Positions 9,973 through 19,467 of a stretch of DNA of 64,000 bases are shown piece by piece (the stretch's first letter is position 1; every line of letters starts with the position of its first letter). The DNA is from Armatimonadota bacterium (GTDB lineage: Bacteria > Armatimonadota > UBA5829 > DTJY01): contig JARYMF010000005.1 in assembly GCA_029907255.1 (NCBI GenBank), positions 124,001 to 188,000 of the forward strand, written 5' to 3'. Under the pieces are notes generated by a model. It saw only the letters and a program-made list of their open reading frames with translations, was not told the origin of the DNA and searched no databases. The position numbers and the translations under genes were made by a program.

Positions 9973-12900
9973 ATGTTCATTTTGCCGCAACCTGGCCAAT
10001 TTGCAGACATTGCTCCGTTCGCTATGGTAGCTTACTGGACAGGCACGATGCCCGAGACTATCGAAAGCCATGTGCTTCAGCCGCAGTCAAACACCGACGG
10101 CACAAGATGGTGGCGACCGGAAGACATACCCGAACAAGGTGGACCGCATATTGGCTTTGAGTGGGAAGAACCTAGGCGATTCAGCAAAGTCGCCGTCAAA
10201 TGGCTACATCCCGACAAAGCACCGGACCCATCATTGATTAAAGTCCAATACTGGCACCGAAGTTGGCCTCAGCACGGTTTAAGCGGGTGGAATGCGATTG
10301 ATGATTTTTACAATGGCCAGTGGGTTACCGCAAAAACAAGCCATTTCTGCGAAAATGGAGAAACCATATTCTCTGTCCTCCCTCTTGATCGCGAAGAGCT
10401 TGACAGGAGCGGCATCGAGCCTGTGACATACCGACCAACTCTCCGTGTTCGACTCCTATTCCCCAAAGGACAAACGCCTGAAATATTATATATAAGGGTT
10501 GAAGGCGATTACAAATGGATTGAGTTACCCATCAAGATTGAATTTGGATGCACAAACAAGCGGATACCGCAATCGGCACTACTGGAAGTACACAACGGCT
10601 ACGGAATGCACGGCGATCAATATACCAAACCAGGGGAAGGAATCAAACTGAACATCAAAGGCAAAGTATTGGATATGTCCGTTCTTGCCGCCGAGGTAAC
10701 ACTCAACTTGCCCGACCGAACAATTTGCACCTTGCACACTGACCACTTCAGCTTTTCATTCCTGCCATTGGAAGCTGTCTGTGAACCAATTTTTATCAAG
10801 GACTTTGGCGTATTCATCTCGAGTGGAGTAAGTTTTGATGAATGGTCGAGAAGCCACCCACAAACCGAAAAATGCATCTACGATCGAGTTACCGATGAAC
10901 CTGAACAATCTTATGAGCGCGCAAGCAGAGAAATCCCACAACTTCAGAAAACACTTCAGACTCCTTTGCCAAGGTACGTGCCACTTGGATGTGATGGTAA
11001 TAGGCAAGAAATCGCAGTTCTCTACAACGGCGACATATTAATAGACAGGAGTGCGCTGAAATCAAAGCCAACCGAACGCGAGCCGCTTCTCTGGCCCGAA
11101 GGCGAGGATTTGCTTCGATATCGTATTATGACAGGAAGGGCGATGGAAAAGCGCGAAGGAGAGAACGACACCAAACAGTCCGTCCTAGATGGTTACCTCC
11201 CTGTGCTAATCTCGGAATGGGAAACCGAGGGAATTTCGTACCGACAAGAAAGCTTTGCTGCTTTGCTGGAAGGCAGACAGGAGGATGAAACAAAGCAACG
11301 CGGCGATGAAACAACAGTTCTGTTCAATAAAATTTCAATCACAAACACCCTTGATAAGCCGGCAACTGCACTCTTGTGGATTGCAATGGAGCACCCCGAA
11401 CGACTCGAATTAATAGATAGTTGTGTGATGGCAACAGCTGACCTTAAACCTCACAATGGAAAGCCTGACATTGTATATGACCTGCCTCGATTACGTTTAT
11501 TCTTCAACACAAAAGGCAAAGGCAACCTTGACATAACATCCACAGCCGAATTGCCAAGCGTAGTTCGGTATTCAGTTGCGCTTGGCCCAAAACAATCTCA
11601 CGAGGTCGAACTTCGCGTGCCGTTCATCACTTTCACAAGCATGGAGTGGCGGTCGCGGATTGCAAACCCTGATTACGCAAACAAACTTAGAGAAACGATT
11701 GATTATTGGAAATCTATCATCAACTCGGGAACACAAATTGAAACTCCCGAGCCTCTCCTTAATGATTTCATTCGCTTCCAGGTTACCCATATTGCAATAA
11801 CGGCTGACAAAGATCCACTCACTGACCTGACAATGGTTCCTGCTGCTACATATGCGTATGGTGTCTGCGCTAATGAAGCAATGCATCAAGTCAGATCGCT
11901 AGACCTCAGAGGATACTACAAACGCGCAGAAAAGTATCTTGAGCCTTTTCTCAAACTTCAGGGCACGCGCAACCTCCACGGGCGTTTCAAGAACCCTGCT
12001 GGGGCACTCCACGGCTTGCGTGTGAGCGAGGATACCGACTATCAGACTTTCAACTATAACCTCGACCACGGTTTTGTGCTTTGGATGCTCTGCGAACACT
12101 ACAAAATCACACGAGATAGAAAATGGGCTGAAAGGATTGCCCCCAACCTAATTGCCGCATGCGATTTTATTACTCGCGAGCGCAAGGCTACTATGCGCAC
12201 AGACTCACATGGAACCAAAGTATGGGAATATGGTTTACTTCCGCCTGGCCATCTCGAAGACCCACCAGAGTTTCACTATTGGTACGCCGTGAATGCTTAT
12301 GCGGCACGCGGGATGATTGAGGCAGCGGAAGTGCTCAAAGAGATTAAGCATCCTGAGGCGCAAAGAATCGAGAGGGATGCAAGAGCATTCATGAGCGACG
12401 TCCGACAAGCAGTGCGTACGTCAATGGCACTCGCTCCGGTGGTTCGCCTCAGAGATGGCACATCTGTTCCATTCCAACCCACCCGTTGCCTTCTTAGAGG
12501 GAGAGATTGGGGTTGGATTAGGGATGCACTATACGGCCCCGTGCACCTGATTGACTGTGGTATATACGAGCCAAAGAGCGATGAGGCAACATGGATACTA
12601 AAAGACACAGAGGACAATGTGTTTATAAGCCCACTTTACGGCCGGCGGATAGACGACTTTGAGAAATACTGGTTTAGTCAGGGCGGAATTACCATCCAGT
12701 CGAACCTCCTGCCGAATCCACTTGTATATCTTAAACGAGGGCAGCCCGAGCATGCTATTCGGGCATTCTACAACAGCATGGCGGCGAATCTATATCAGGA
12801 CGTGCGCGTCTTTTGCGAGCACCCTGTTGAAAGCTATGGGCGCGGCGCGGGACCGTTTTTCAAATCGCCAGACGAAAGTGCTTTCGTCACATGGCTTAGG

Positions 12901-13248
12901 CACATGCTGGTAATGGAAGACGGAAATACCCTCATGATTGCCCCAGGCGCGCCTAGAGCCTGGTTTGAAAATGGCAAGAAAATCAACTGCAAAAACTTGC
13001 CAAGTTACTTTGGGCCATTGAGCTTCTCGATAAACTCAATGACCAATACTATCGAAGCGACAATTAAGCCTCCAAAGCGAAACCCACCAGATACGCTTGA
13101 GGTTCACCTGCGCCATCCCACGAAAAAACAGATTCGTTTGGTAACCGTAGATGGAAAACCTTACGAAAACTTTGATGCAGAAAAAGGAATAATCAGGCTT
13201 AAAGCGGCCAACCTCCCTGCGAAAATCCACGTGGTCGCTGTCTATTAA
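9973..13248 (+). CDS. large six-hairpin glycosidase-like protein
   Basis: 1091 residues without a signal peptide. The N-terminal ~180 residues look like a discoidin/F5-8C-type beta-sandwich (FSKVAVKWLHPD). The middle is beta-rich. Residues ~600-960 form an alpha/alpha toroid as in GH78/GH65/GH127-type six-hairpin enzymes, with YNLDHGFVLWMLCEHY, WAERIAPNLIAACDFI and WGWIRDALYGPVHL. The C-terminal ~100 residues form a beta domain. No family can be fixed and no catalytic acid pair is certain. A deglycosylating role on imported oligosaccharides fits the neighbours. GAGGGGG stands 8 nt before ATG and supports the start. Confidence 0.65.
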   Translation: MFILPQPGQFADIAPFAMVAYWTGTMPETIESHVLQPQSNTDGTRWWRPEDIPEQGGPHIGFEWEEPRRFSKVAVKWLHPDKAPDPSLIKVQYWHRSWPQHGLSGWNAIDDFYNGQWVTAKTSHFCENGETIFSVLPLDREELDRSGIEPVTYRPTLRVRLLFPKGQTPEILYIRVEGDYKWIELPIKIEFGCTNKRIPQSALLEVHNGYGMHGDQYTKPGEGIKLNIKGKVLDMSVLAAEVTLNLPDRTICTLHTDHFSFSFLPLEAVCEPIFIKDFGVFISSGVSFDEWSRSHPQTEKCIYDRVTDEPEQSYERASREIPQLQKTLQTPLPRYVPLGCDGNRQEIAVLYNGDILIDRSALKSKPTEREPLLWPEGEDLLRYRIMTGRAMEKREGENDTKQSVLDGYLPVLISEWETEGISYRQESFAALLEGRQEDETKQRGDETTVLFNKISITNTLDKPATALLWIAMEHPERLELIDSCVMATADLKPHNGKPDIVYDLPRLRLFFNTKGKGNLDITSTAELPSVVRYSVALGPKQSHEVELRVPFITFTSMEWRSRIANPDYANKLRETIDYWKSIINSGTQIETPEPLLNDFIRFQVTHIAITADKDPLTDLTMVPAATYAYGVCANEAMHQVRSLDLRGYYKRAEKYLEPFLKLQGTRNLHGRFKNPAGALHGLRVSEDTDYQTFNYNLDHGFVLWMLCEHYKITRDRKWAERIAPNLIAACDFITRERKATMRTDSHGTKVWEYGLLPPGHLEDPPEFHYWYAVNAYAARGMIEAAEVLKEIKHPEAQRIERDARAFMSDVRQAVRTSMALAPVVRLRDGTSVPFQPTRCLLRGRDWGWIRDALYGPVHLIDCGIYEPKSDEATWILKDTEDNVFISPLYGRRIDDFEKYWFSQGGITIQSNLLPNPLVYLKRGQPEHAIRAFYNSMAANLYQDVRVFCEHPVESYGRGAGPFFKSPDESAFVTWLRHMLVMEDGNTLMIAPGAPRAWFENGKKINCKNLPSYFGPLSFSINSMTNTIEATIKPPKRNPPDTLEVHLRHPTKKQIRLVTVDGKPYENFDAEKGIIRLKAANLPAKIHVVAVY

Positions 13249-13271
13249 GTTGCAAGCGCTCTTTTGGATAC

Positions 13272-13304
13272 TAAGTTGATGAATCAAGCAAAGCCATCAA
13301 CTTA
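13272..13304. terminator. bidirectional terminator between convergent genes
   Basis: Perfect 10-bp arms TAAGTTGATG and CATCAACTTA enclose a 13-nt loop, between the end of the plus-strand hydrolase-like gene and the end of the minus-strand DUF169 gene. The tail toward the plus direction is A/T-rich (AATTATTATT). Confidence 0.55.
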
Positions 13305-13308
13305 ATTA

Positions 13309-14019
13309 TTATTCCTCATGCGCTTGAAATTCTGGCGGTATCTCAAGCTTCGCCGTGCCTGCTGTACACTTATCAATTGCTTCCACAATATTTGGCAGCT
13401 TGTGATATGGGATGCTGACGATTAGCTCGTCAGGCTTATATGGACGCGTCCTTCTAGCTGTCCAGTCGAGAAATGTAACATTAATCTCGCCAGAGACTAT
13501 TGGATAAGCAATTGCCATGTGGCACCCGGAGCCGATGAGCTCAGTCTTTGGATTAATGCCATCCCAATACGCCGCAAGCTGTATCAATCTACATGCCTGT
13601 TCGGCATTTACGATGAATAACACGACATCCGGCATTAGCTCTGCCTTCTCCATGGGCGCTAAAATTACATTCTCCGCTGCACCTTCTGGCGGTGGAGTGC
13701 CCAACATCATCACCCTCTGGAAAACAGCAATCGAGCAAAAGAGTTTCTCGCCGTGAACAAGGAACTTCTTTAGTGCTTTATCCTGATCTCCGCTGGGTCG
13801 CGGACCGAGGCCAAGATGCCAAATTCCGCCGGGACATGAGGAACTATCCTTTGTAAGATTAATAACTTTGCCGTCTCGTGCATCCAAAATCGCCTTGCAA
13901 GCCGAGTGTTTCCCAGGCTCGGCGTTCTTTGCTGGTTCCATCGAATATGTAACTGCTACAGGGCTGCCCTTTAACTCAAGGACATGTTTCAACCTTTGTG
14001 AGTATTCCTGCCAAATCAT
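13309..14019 (-). CDS. DUF169 domain protein
   Basis: 236 residues. DUF169 features are clear: LELKGSPVAVTY near the start, a Cys-containing CKAI segment, then SSCPGGIWHLGLG and LVHGEKLFCS. Family members are of unknown function and may bind a metal or cofactor through these Cys/Gly motifs. The start is ATG at 14019 with GGGGAGG 6 nt upstream; a longer reading from TTG at 14034 would place the Shine-Dalgarno inside the gene. It faces the upstream hydrolase gene across a terminator. Confidence 0.75.
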   Translation of the reverse strand: MIWQEYSQRLKHVLELKGSPVAVTYSMEPAKNAEPGKHSACKAILDARDGKVINLTKDSSSCPGGIWHLGLGPRPSGDQDKALKKFLVHGEKLFCSIAVFQRVMMLGTPPPEGAAENVILAPMEKAELMPDVVLFIVNAEQACRLIQLAAYWDGINPKTELIGSGCHMAIAYPIVSGEINVTFLDWTARRTRPYKPDELIVSIPYHKLPNIVEAIDKCTAGTAKLEIPPEFQAHEE

Positions 14020-14095
14020 TGCCAACCTCCCCAAAATTGCTAATAGCCGTTGAATACCAAACGCAGTCCAACATTAGTAATCAGCTTACAAAATC

Positions 14096-14509
14096 CTATT
14101 CTCCTATTACCTTAACCACAACTCTCTTTCTTCGCTGTCCATCGAACTCACAATAAAAAATTGTCTGCCATGGACCCAAATCAAGCTGACCGTTCGTAAC
14201 GGGAATTATAACTTGGTGATGGGTAAGTAAGTTCTTCAGGTGGGCATCACCGTTATCCTCACCAGTCCGATGATGGCGGTAACTTGGGTTGAACGGCGCA
14301 AGTCGCTCAAGCATATCATCGGCATCCTGGAGAATACCTGGTTCATTATCATTTACCCATACGCCGGCAGTAATGTGCATAGCCGAAACAAGCATAAATC
14401 CCTCTTTGATGCCGCTTTCTTTTAGGATTCTTGCGCATTCACCAGTTATATTAATGTACTCTCGCCTCTTGGAAGTATTAAACCAAAGGTATTCTGTATG
14501 CGATTTCAT
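14096..14509 (-). CDS. YjbQ/UPF0047 family protein
   Basis: 137 residues, the normal family size. Diagnostic segments are [33 protein letters not shown] and [14 protein letters not shown]. Conserved His residues suggest a small active site; some homologues are annotated as secondary thiamine-phosphate synthases because they rescue thiamine auxotrophs when overproduced. AAGGGTG precedes ATG. Its promoter probably lies at 14528-14557. The 76-bp gap to DUF169 permits co-transcription, but no functional link is evident. Confidence 0.85.
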   Translation of the reverse strand: MKSHTEYLWFNTSKRREYINITGECARILKESGIKEGFMLVSAMHITAGVWVNDNEPGILQDADDMLERLAPFNPSYRHHRTGEDNGDAHLKNLLTHHQVIIPVTNGQLDLGPWQTIFYCEFDGQRRKRVVVKVIGE

Positions 14510-14527
14510 CCAGTTTCACCCTTCACA

Positions 14528-14557
14528 ATCTTAATCTTTATGCTCAAGCTAAGTCAA
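14528..14557 (-). promoter_or_regulatory. candidate promoter of the yjbQ-like gene
   Basis: On the minus strand TTGACT (14557-14552), an 18-bp spacer and TAAGAT (14533-14528) stand 19 bp before the start codon. Confidence 0.35.
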
Positions 14558-14636
14558 TTACAATGCTCAAAATGAAGGAATGAAGGGTTTTTTTATCGAA
14601 AGAGATTTTAGATTTGTTTCTTTGCTGGAGGATATT

Positions 14637-15878
14637 ATGGGATTTGGTTTACGCTTCCGTCTTAGTCTAATGATGTTCTTAGAATACGCAATTTGGGGCG
14701 CATGGGCTCCTGTTCTTTGGCCCTATCTTGTAAGTGCCCCACCAAATGGATTGGGGCTTTCTCCGCAACAGGCCGCCTTACTTTTTGGGCTACTACCACT
14801 GGCGTGTATCTTGGCCCCATTTACAGGCGGACAAGTTGCAGATAGATGGGTACCGACCCAGTGGTTCTTGGCATTTGCTCAGCTGGCTGGTGGGATTTTT
14901 CTCCTAATTGCTGCCAAAACCCAGGGGTTTGGAAACATAATGCTTGTGTTTGGTCTTTATTGTCTGCTTTTTGCACCGACACTTGCTCTAACAAACTCGC
15001 TAGCGTTTCATCATCTGAAAGATGAGAAAGCCTTTGGTGGGATAAGAGTATGGGGAACTATTGGCTGGATTGTGGCAGGCTTGGTGCTAACTTTTTGGCG
15101 AAAAATCGGCACACCACCCGGCATGGCAGACTGCCTTTTGCTCGCAGGCATATCAAGCATTATTATGGGTGTATTCTGCCTGACACTGCCACACACTCCG
15201 CCTGCTAAGGACGAAGCAGCTGACCCACTTGCATTCCGAAAAGCATTTGTTCTATTGAAAAATACAAACTTTCTTGTCTTTATGCTGATTGCGTTTGTAG
15301 TAACCACAGAACTGCAATTTTACTATCTGCCGACCGCGGACTTCCTTAACCGAGCGCTCAGAATAGACACTTCTGATATACCGGCCACTATGTCAGTAGC
15401 TCAGGCTGCTGAAATCATCGCTATGGCATTTCTCCTGCCTGTTGCACTGCGAATTTGGGGTGTCCGAAAGACTCTTGCGCTTGGTGTAATTGCTTGGCCA
15501 CTACGCTACATAGTTTTCTCTGCCGCTCCCTATGGTCCAGTTGAGGTAATGCGGCCGCTCGTAATAGCATCCCTCACTCTTCACGGCTTTGGCTATGCAT
15601 TCTTCTTCGTCGCAAGCCAGATATTTGTGGACATGGTTGCAACCAAAGACATCAGAGCATCGGCACAAAGTCTTCTCACGCTAGTAACTCTTGGAATAGG
15701 CACGTGGCTGGGGATGCAGTTCACAGGATACATTCTCAAGGTATTTCCAACCACAGTCGACCAGCACATGTGGACAAAGGTCTTCCTAGTGCCCTGCGCG
15801 CTAACTGTTGCTTGTGCACTGGCATTCTTGCTTTTCTTCAAGGATCCTGAAAAAGAAGCTGTGGTTGTAAAATCCTAG
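14637..15878 (+). CDS. MFS nucleoside:H+ symporter (NHS/NupG-like)
   Basis: About 413 residues with 12 predicted transmembrane helices. The opening FRLSLMMFLEYAIWGAWAPVL and FGLLPLACILAPFTGGQVADRW are typical of the nucleoside:H+ symporter branch of the MFS. It likely imports nucleosides or a glycoside across the inner membrane. ATG at 14637 is preferred over the longer ATG at 14580 because GGAGGAT stands 5 nt before it and the first helix then starts correctly. It is divergent from the yjbQ-like gene and convergent with the GTPase gene, so it is a single-gene unit. Confidence 0.75.
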   Translation: MGFGLRFRLSLMMFLEYAIWGAWAPVLWPYLVSAPPNGLGLSPQQAALLFGLLPLACILAPFTGGQVADRWVPTQWFLAFAQLAGGIFLLIAAKTQGFGNIMLVFGLYCLLFAPTLALTNSLAFHHLKDEKAFGGIRVWGTIGWIVAGLVLTFWRKIGTPPGMADCLLLAGISSIIMGVFCLTLPHTPPAKDEAADPLAFRKAFVLLKNTNFLVFMLIAFVVTTELQFYYLPTADFLNRALRIDTSDIPATMSVAQAAEIIAMAFLLPVALRIWGVRKTLALGVIAWPLRYIVFSAAPYGPVEVMRPLVIASLTLHGFGYAFFFVASQIFVDMVATKDIRASAQSLLTLVTLGIGTWLGMQFTGYILKVFPTTVDQHMWTKVFLVPCALTVACALAFLLFFKDPEKEAVVVKS

Positions 15879-15912
15879 GGAAGAGGCAATTTGCATATAG
15901 CTCCAGTTGGTA

Positions 15913-16911
15913 TTATACGTGGAGTTCGATTATGTCGCGATCTTCGAGCACATGATCACGGCTGACCATCTGGCCTTCGAACTTTGAGGCGCCCCAAATT
16001 CGAGCATACCTCAGCTTCTCAGCAAAATCTTTATGGATCATTGTAGCTAGCTCGATTACAGTTGTGCCGCGTGGGACGACATATGGGGTATCCATATCGG
16101 CCGGCTTTCCCGGGATTTTCGTGTAAATGCGGACAACATCAAGCATGCGGAAAACTTGCTGCTTGAGATCCTCCAGCCCTCGGCCCGTCTCGGAAGATAC
16201 CGGAATAATAGGAAATCTGTCGCCATAAAGTTCGCGGATTACCTCCAAGTTTTCGGCGCTTTCTGGGCAATCCATCTTGTTTGCCACGAGAATCGTCTTC
16301 TTTGGGACAACAATGCCCAGCTCGTCCTTGGGCACTGGCCTATCCCACCCATAAAGTCGCACGCGGAACTTTTCTAATATGCGAAGAGTGCTTTCGATTT
16401 CTTCCAGCACCGAACCATTGCTCACATCAAGAACGAACAAGATTCCATCAGCGTTCCTTGCGATTGCTGCCATCCAAGGTTCCGTAAATTCTTCTGTGAT
16501 TGGCGGCATATCTACAATTTGGAATTGTATATCCTCATACTCCATCATGCCTGGTAATGGCTTTTGGGTTGTATACGGATACTCGCCAATCTCAGGTTGA
16601 GCATTCGTAACGCGCGATAGTAGTTTTGATTTGCCTGAATTTGCGGGACCAACCAGGACTACCTGTCCGCCGCCTTCCTTCTCGACGTTATACAAGCTAG
16701 AAGACCGCTTGCCTTTGGCAATTCTCTGCTCTTCCTGCTCTTTTAGCTTAGCAATTCGGCGTTTGATATCGCCCTGCATGTGCTCGGTTCCCTTATGCTT
16801 GGGAATGACCGCAAGCATTTCTTCTAGCGCAGCAAGCTTCTCCTCAAAAGTTTTCGCCTGGCGGTATCGTTCTTCAGCTTCCTTATATTGTGGGGTTAGA
16901 TTTGCAGGCAT
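15913..16911 (-). CDS. OBG/DRG-like GTPase with C-terminal TGS domain
   Basis: 332 residues. A helical, charged N-terminus (~1-75) precedes the G domain: G1 GPANSGKS (88-95), G3 DMPP (134-137), G4 NKMD (211-214) and G5-like SSETG (240-243). A TGS domain ends the protein (~265-332, PRGTTVIELATMIHKD). It resembles archaeal/eukaryotic DRG more than bacterial ObgE, since the glycine-rich Obg fold is missing. TGS-GTPases commonly bind ribosomes or (p)ppGpp-related partners; that role is inferred. ATG is preceded by GGTGAT. Confidence 0.75.
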   Translation of the reverse strand: MPANLTPQYKEAEERYRQAKTFEEKLAALEEMLAVIPKHKGTEHMQGDIKRRIAKLKEQEEQRIAKGKRSSSLYNVEKEGGGQVVLVGPANSGKSKLLSRVTNAQPEIGEYPYTTQKPLPGMMEYEDIQFQIVDMPPITEEFTEPWMAAIARNADGILFVLDVSNGSVLEEIESTLRILEKFRVRLYGWDRPVPKDELGIVVPKKTILVANKMDCPESAENLEVIRELYGDRFPIIPVSSETGRGLEDLKQQVFRMLDVVRIYTKIPGKPADMDTPYVVPRGTTVIELATMIHKDFAEKLRYARIWGASKFEGQMVSRDHVLEDRDIIELHV

Positions 16912-17020
16912 TGCAGTTACATCACCGAGGGAAATTTAACATATTTTACGTTGAATTCCAATCCTCAAGCACAAGCAGAGCAATACAGCAAGGGGCAAAT
17001 TGGCGGCTAGTATCTTGGTG

Positions 17021-17755
17021 TCAAACCGCTGAAATGATCTCGTTATTTACCTGCTCGATGGTTCGACATCCGGGCCTAACGATGAGGAATTCCGTTTCAT
17101 CCCAATCGCCAAAAAGGAGCTTATCTATTAGTCGCGTGTCGCCTGGGATTTCTTCATATGACCATCCCCTATTTTCAGCCAATCGCTTGGTAAATTCGCG
17201 GTAGCTTTCAATATTGCCCAGCCCCGTATTAATAAAAGCTGCCCTGTTGTAGTTTACGAGCCAAAGGCGCTCTTGCTCGATTAGGAACTGCGCGTTATCT
17301 TCGCCGTATTTCTGAACATACTCCCTAAAACGCTCCTCTTCAAGACGCTCTTGTACCGAGTCCACCACACCTTGCCTAATCTCGCCTTCTTTGCGCTCAA
17401 CCCATCCAGGACTGTAGTAATAAGTCCCAGGATGTTGTTGAAATTCCTCTTTATATCGCTCCCTGGAGCCGAGAAGGAGAGTAATACAGTCGTGAGCGCG
17501 TGGAATGACGATTGGCGTGCTCCTAGCCTCGAGGTCAGCAGTACCCCTGCTGCACAACCCGTATGCTAAAACAATATATTCGAATCTACCGTCGGAGGCA
17601 ATATCAATCTCCTTTTGAATCCGACGCCGAAGCTCATCAGGCTCATTGTGGAGGCCAAACGGTAGAAGAATTAAATCTACGACGTGCGGCGAATAAGCGG
17701 TAGCCCGAGCGCACTCACGGGCAAAAACCTCGCAGGAAATTGCACAAAGCCTCAA
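17021..17755 (-). CDS. DUF1638 domain protein
   Basis: 244 residues. The opening LCAISCEVFARECA, LILLPFGLHNEP and YIVLAYGLCSRG, plus PRAHDCITLLLGS, match DUF1638. Conserved Cys residues (4, 8, 14 and the GLCS Cys) suggest metal or cofactor binding. Homologues often sit beside corrinoid methyltransferase genes, but none is here. The start is TTG overlapping the stop of the aldo/keto reductase gene (TTGA), with AGGAGG 6 nt upstream inside that gene. The two proteins are therefore translationally coupled. Confidence 0.8.
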   Translation of the reverse strand: MRLCAISCEVFARECARATAYSPHVVDLILLPFGLHNEPDELRRRIQKEIDIASDGRFEYIVLAYGLCSRGTADLEARSTPIVIPRAHDCITLLLGSRERYKEEFQQHPGTYYYSPGWVERKEGEIRQGVVDSVQERLEEERFREYVQKYGEDNAQFLIEQERLWLVNYNRAAFINTGLGNIESYREFTKRLAENRGWSYEEIPGDTRLIDKLLFGDWDETEFLIVRPGCRTIEQVNNEIISAV

Positions 17756-18843
17756 CTTTCGCCTCCTTCGAACAGCTCTTGGACTTCCTTTATCTGCTGA
17801 ATTATTGGGATGTTATTGGGGCACTTCTTCTCGCATTCGCCGCATTCTGTACAGTTTATCGGATGACGCTCTTTCATTCGTGCATACGAGCGCACAGCCC
17901 ATTCTTTAAGGCCGAAGACTTTGTAGTAATTGCGGATGCGGAATAGGCCTGGAATACGAACCTCATTTGGACATGGCATGCAGTAATTGCATCCCGTACA
18001 GAACTTCTCACCAAGGGCTTTATATTCATCAAGTGTCCTAATGAGCGCATCTCTTTCTTCGACCGTGAGCGGCACGAATTCCTCAGCAGTTCGAACGTTC
18101 TCCTCAACCTCTTTAACCGAAGTCATGCCCGAAGGCACGGTGGTCACGTAAGGATTCGACATAACAAAAGTAAGAGCTACTGCCGCTGTGGACGTTCGTT
18201 TCGCGCCAGCCAGGCTTGACAAAACATCCGATGGAGTGGCAAGCATTCCGCCGGCTAGCGGAGTCATGATGACAACACCGATACTATGCTCATAAGCATA
18301 CTGGATAACGGGCTCCTTTTCGCGATTCAGCATATGATAGGCGAGAGTGATGCTTTCAAGGCGGCCTGTATTGAGACATTCGATAACATGTTCATTTGAC
18401 TCATGACTTGTCATACCAATGTGGCCAATAAGACCTTCGTCACGAAGCTTCTCTAATGTGTCGAGTGCTCCACCCTTCTTGAAAACCGCATCGTACTCGG
18501 GCCATCTAAAATCCCACACCTGATAAAAATCCACATAATCGACTCCCAGCCTCTGAAGCGAACCCTCAAAAGCCCTTTTGACATCATCTGGAGTAGTTTC
18601 GGGTTTAACTTTGCACTTTGTAGAAATATACACTTTATCTCTGCGACCCTTTATGCCCATACCAACTTTTATTTCACTTCGGTTGGAGCAATACCATTCC
18701 GAGGTCTCAAAGTAATTAATACCAAGGTCAACCGCCCGACTGACAACTTTTGCGCCTTCTTCATCATCATCCGGAAGACGCATGCAACCAAGACTCAAAA
18801 GCGTGAGTTTCTTTCCAGTCCGTCCAAGCTCTCGAAGCTCCAA
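17752..18843 (-). CDS. aldo/keto reductase with C-terminal 2[4Fe-4S] ferredoxin domain
   Basis: 363 residues. An AKR TIM barrel (~1-270) is followed by two Cys clusters: CTGCNYCMPCP and CTECGECEKKCP. Such ferredoxin-tailed AKRs are common in anaerobes and probably exchange electrons with iron-sulfur partners. The usual catalytic Asp of FDTA is Glu46 here (NYFETSEWY); Tyr51, Lys76 and the His of SHE are present. The start is TTG with GGGGAGGG about 10 nt upstream. It is first in a two-gene unit with DUF1638. Confidence 0.85.
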   Translation of the reverse strand: MELRELGRTGKKLTLLSLGCMRLPDDDEEGAKVVSRAVDLGINYFETSEWYCSNRSEIKVGMGIKGRRDKVYISTKCKVKPETTPDDVKRAFEGSLQRLGVDYVDFYQVWDFRWPEYDAVFKKGGALDTLEKLRDEGLIGHIGMTSHESNEHVIECLNTGRLESITLAYHMLNREKEPVIQYAYEHSIGVVIMTPLAGGMLATPSDVLSSLAGAKRTSTAAVALTFVMSNPYVTTVPSGMTSVKEVEENVRTAEEFVPLTVEERDALIRTLDEYKALGEKFCTGCNYCMPCPNEVRIPGLFRIRNYYKVFGLKEWAVRSYARMKERHPINCTECGECEKKCPNNIPIIQQIKEVQELFEGGES

Positions 18844-18870
18844 TTTATTTGTCCCTCCCCATAAATAAAA

Positions 18871-18929
18871 TTAGACGTGAGTCGAATTTAAGCCTTCGTA
18901 AAATACTTAATTGTTCTACCCACGTCTAA
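18871..18929 (-). terminator. long-loop inverted repeat after the anti-sigma kinase gene
   Basis: Perfect 9-bp arms TTAGACGTG (18871-18879) and CACGTCTAA (18921-18929) enclose 41 nt. On the minus strand the second arm is followed by TTTTATTT. It may end the anti-sigma transcript or act in the leader of the aldo/keto reductase gene. Confidence 0.4.
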
Positions 18930-18961
18930 AAATTGCAAGATGACGCGTATTTTTAATTTAC

Positions 18962-19465
18962 TTACCGAAGCCGTTTGGTGAGAATCACCTTCGTTCCATC
19001 GAGACCAACCACAAAATCCACCTGGTCCATAAGTGCCCGCATTATGGGGATGCCAAATCCTCTATCACTGCCACATCCAACCTTAGATTCTATCCAGCAT
19101 CCTGTACCCTGGTCTGCAATTTCGATTCTAAGCTCCTTTTCGGTCCATGAAAATGTTACAGCAACATCGTTTTCGCTGCCCAGCGGCGAGCCGTGTTCAA
19201 TTGCATTAGCACATGCTTCTCCAACGGCAAGCTTTAGATCATAAACGGAATTGTTACTCAGCATTAACTTCTCAGCTACTTTTTGGGTTATCAAGCGCAC
19301 TGCAGCCAGGTATTCCATATCTGCCTTGAAACGCACTTCTACCTGATTACTTTGCGTGAAATTCGCAGAGACTCTGTTGAGCCGAGGAATTCTAATTCCT
19401 TCGCATTGGCAAGAATGCCTTCGCATAGGGTTAAGACTTCTCACTAAACCCTGGCTCTTTCTCAT
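18962..19465 (-). CDS. anti-sigma factor serine kinase (RsbW/SpoIIAB-like HATPase)
   Basis: 167 residues. A HATPase_c_2 domain covers about 50-167: N-box LAVGEACANAIEHG, then IADQGTG and RGFGIPIMRALMD. In partner switching such kinases bind a sigma factor or other target and phosphorylate a STAS antagonist; a STAS protein is encoded at 47023-47394. ATG at 19465 is preferred, with AGGGGTGG 5 nt upstream; a reading from 19483 starts before this site. The N-terminal ~45 residues are basic and unlike the family. A possible small gene ends 2 nt before this ATG. Confidence 0.8.
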   Translation of the reverse strand: MRKSQGLVRSLNPMRRHSCQCEGIRIPRLNRVSANFTQSNQVEVRFKADMEYLAAVRLITQKVAEKLMLSNNSVYDLKLAVGEACANAIEHGSPLGSENDVAVTFSWTEKELRIEIADQGTGCWIESKVGCGSDRGFGIPIMRALMDQVDFVVGLDGTKVILTKRLR

Positions 19466-19467
19466 TT

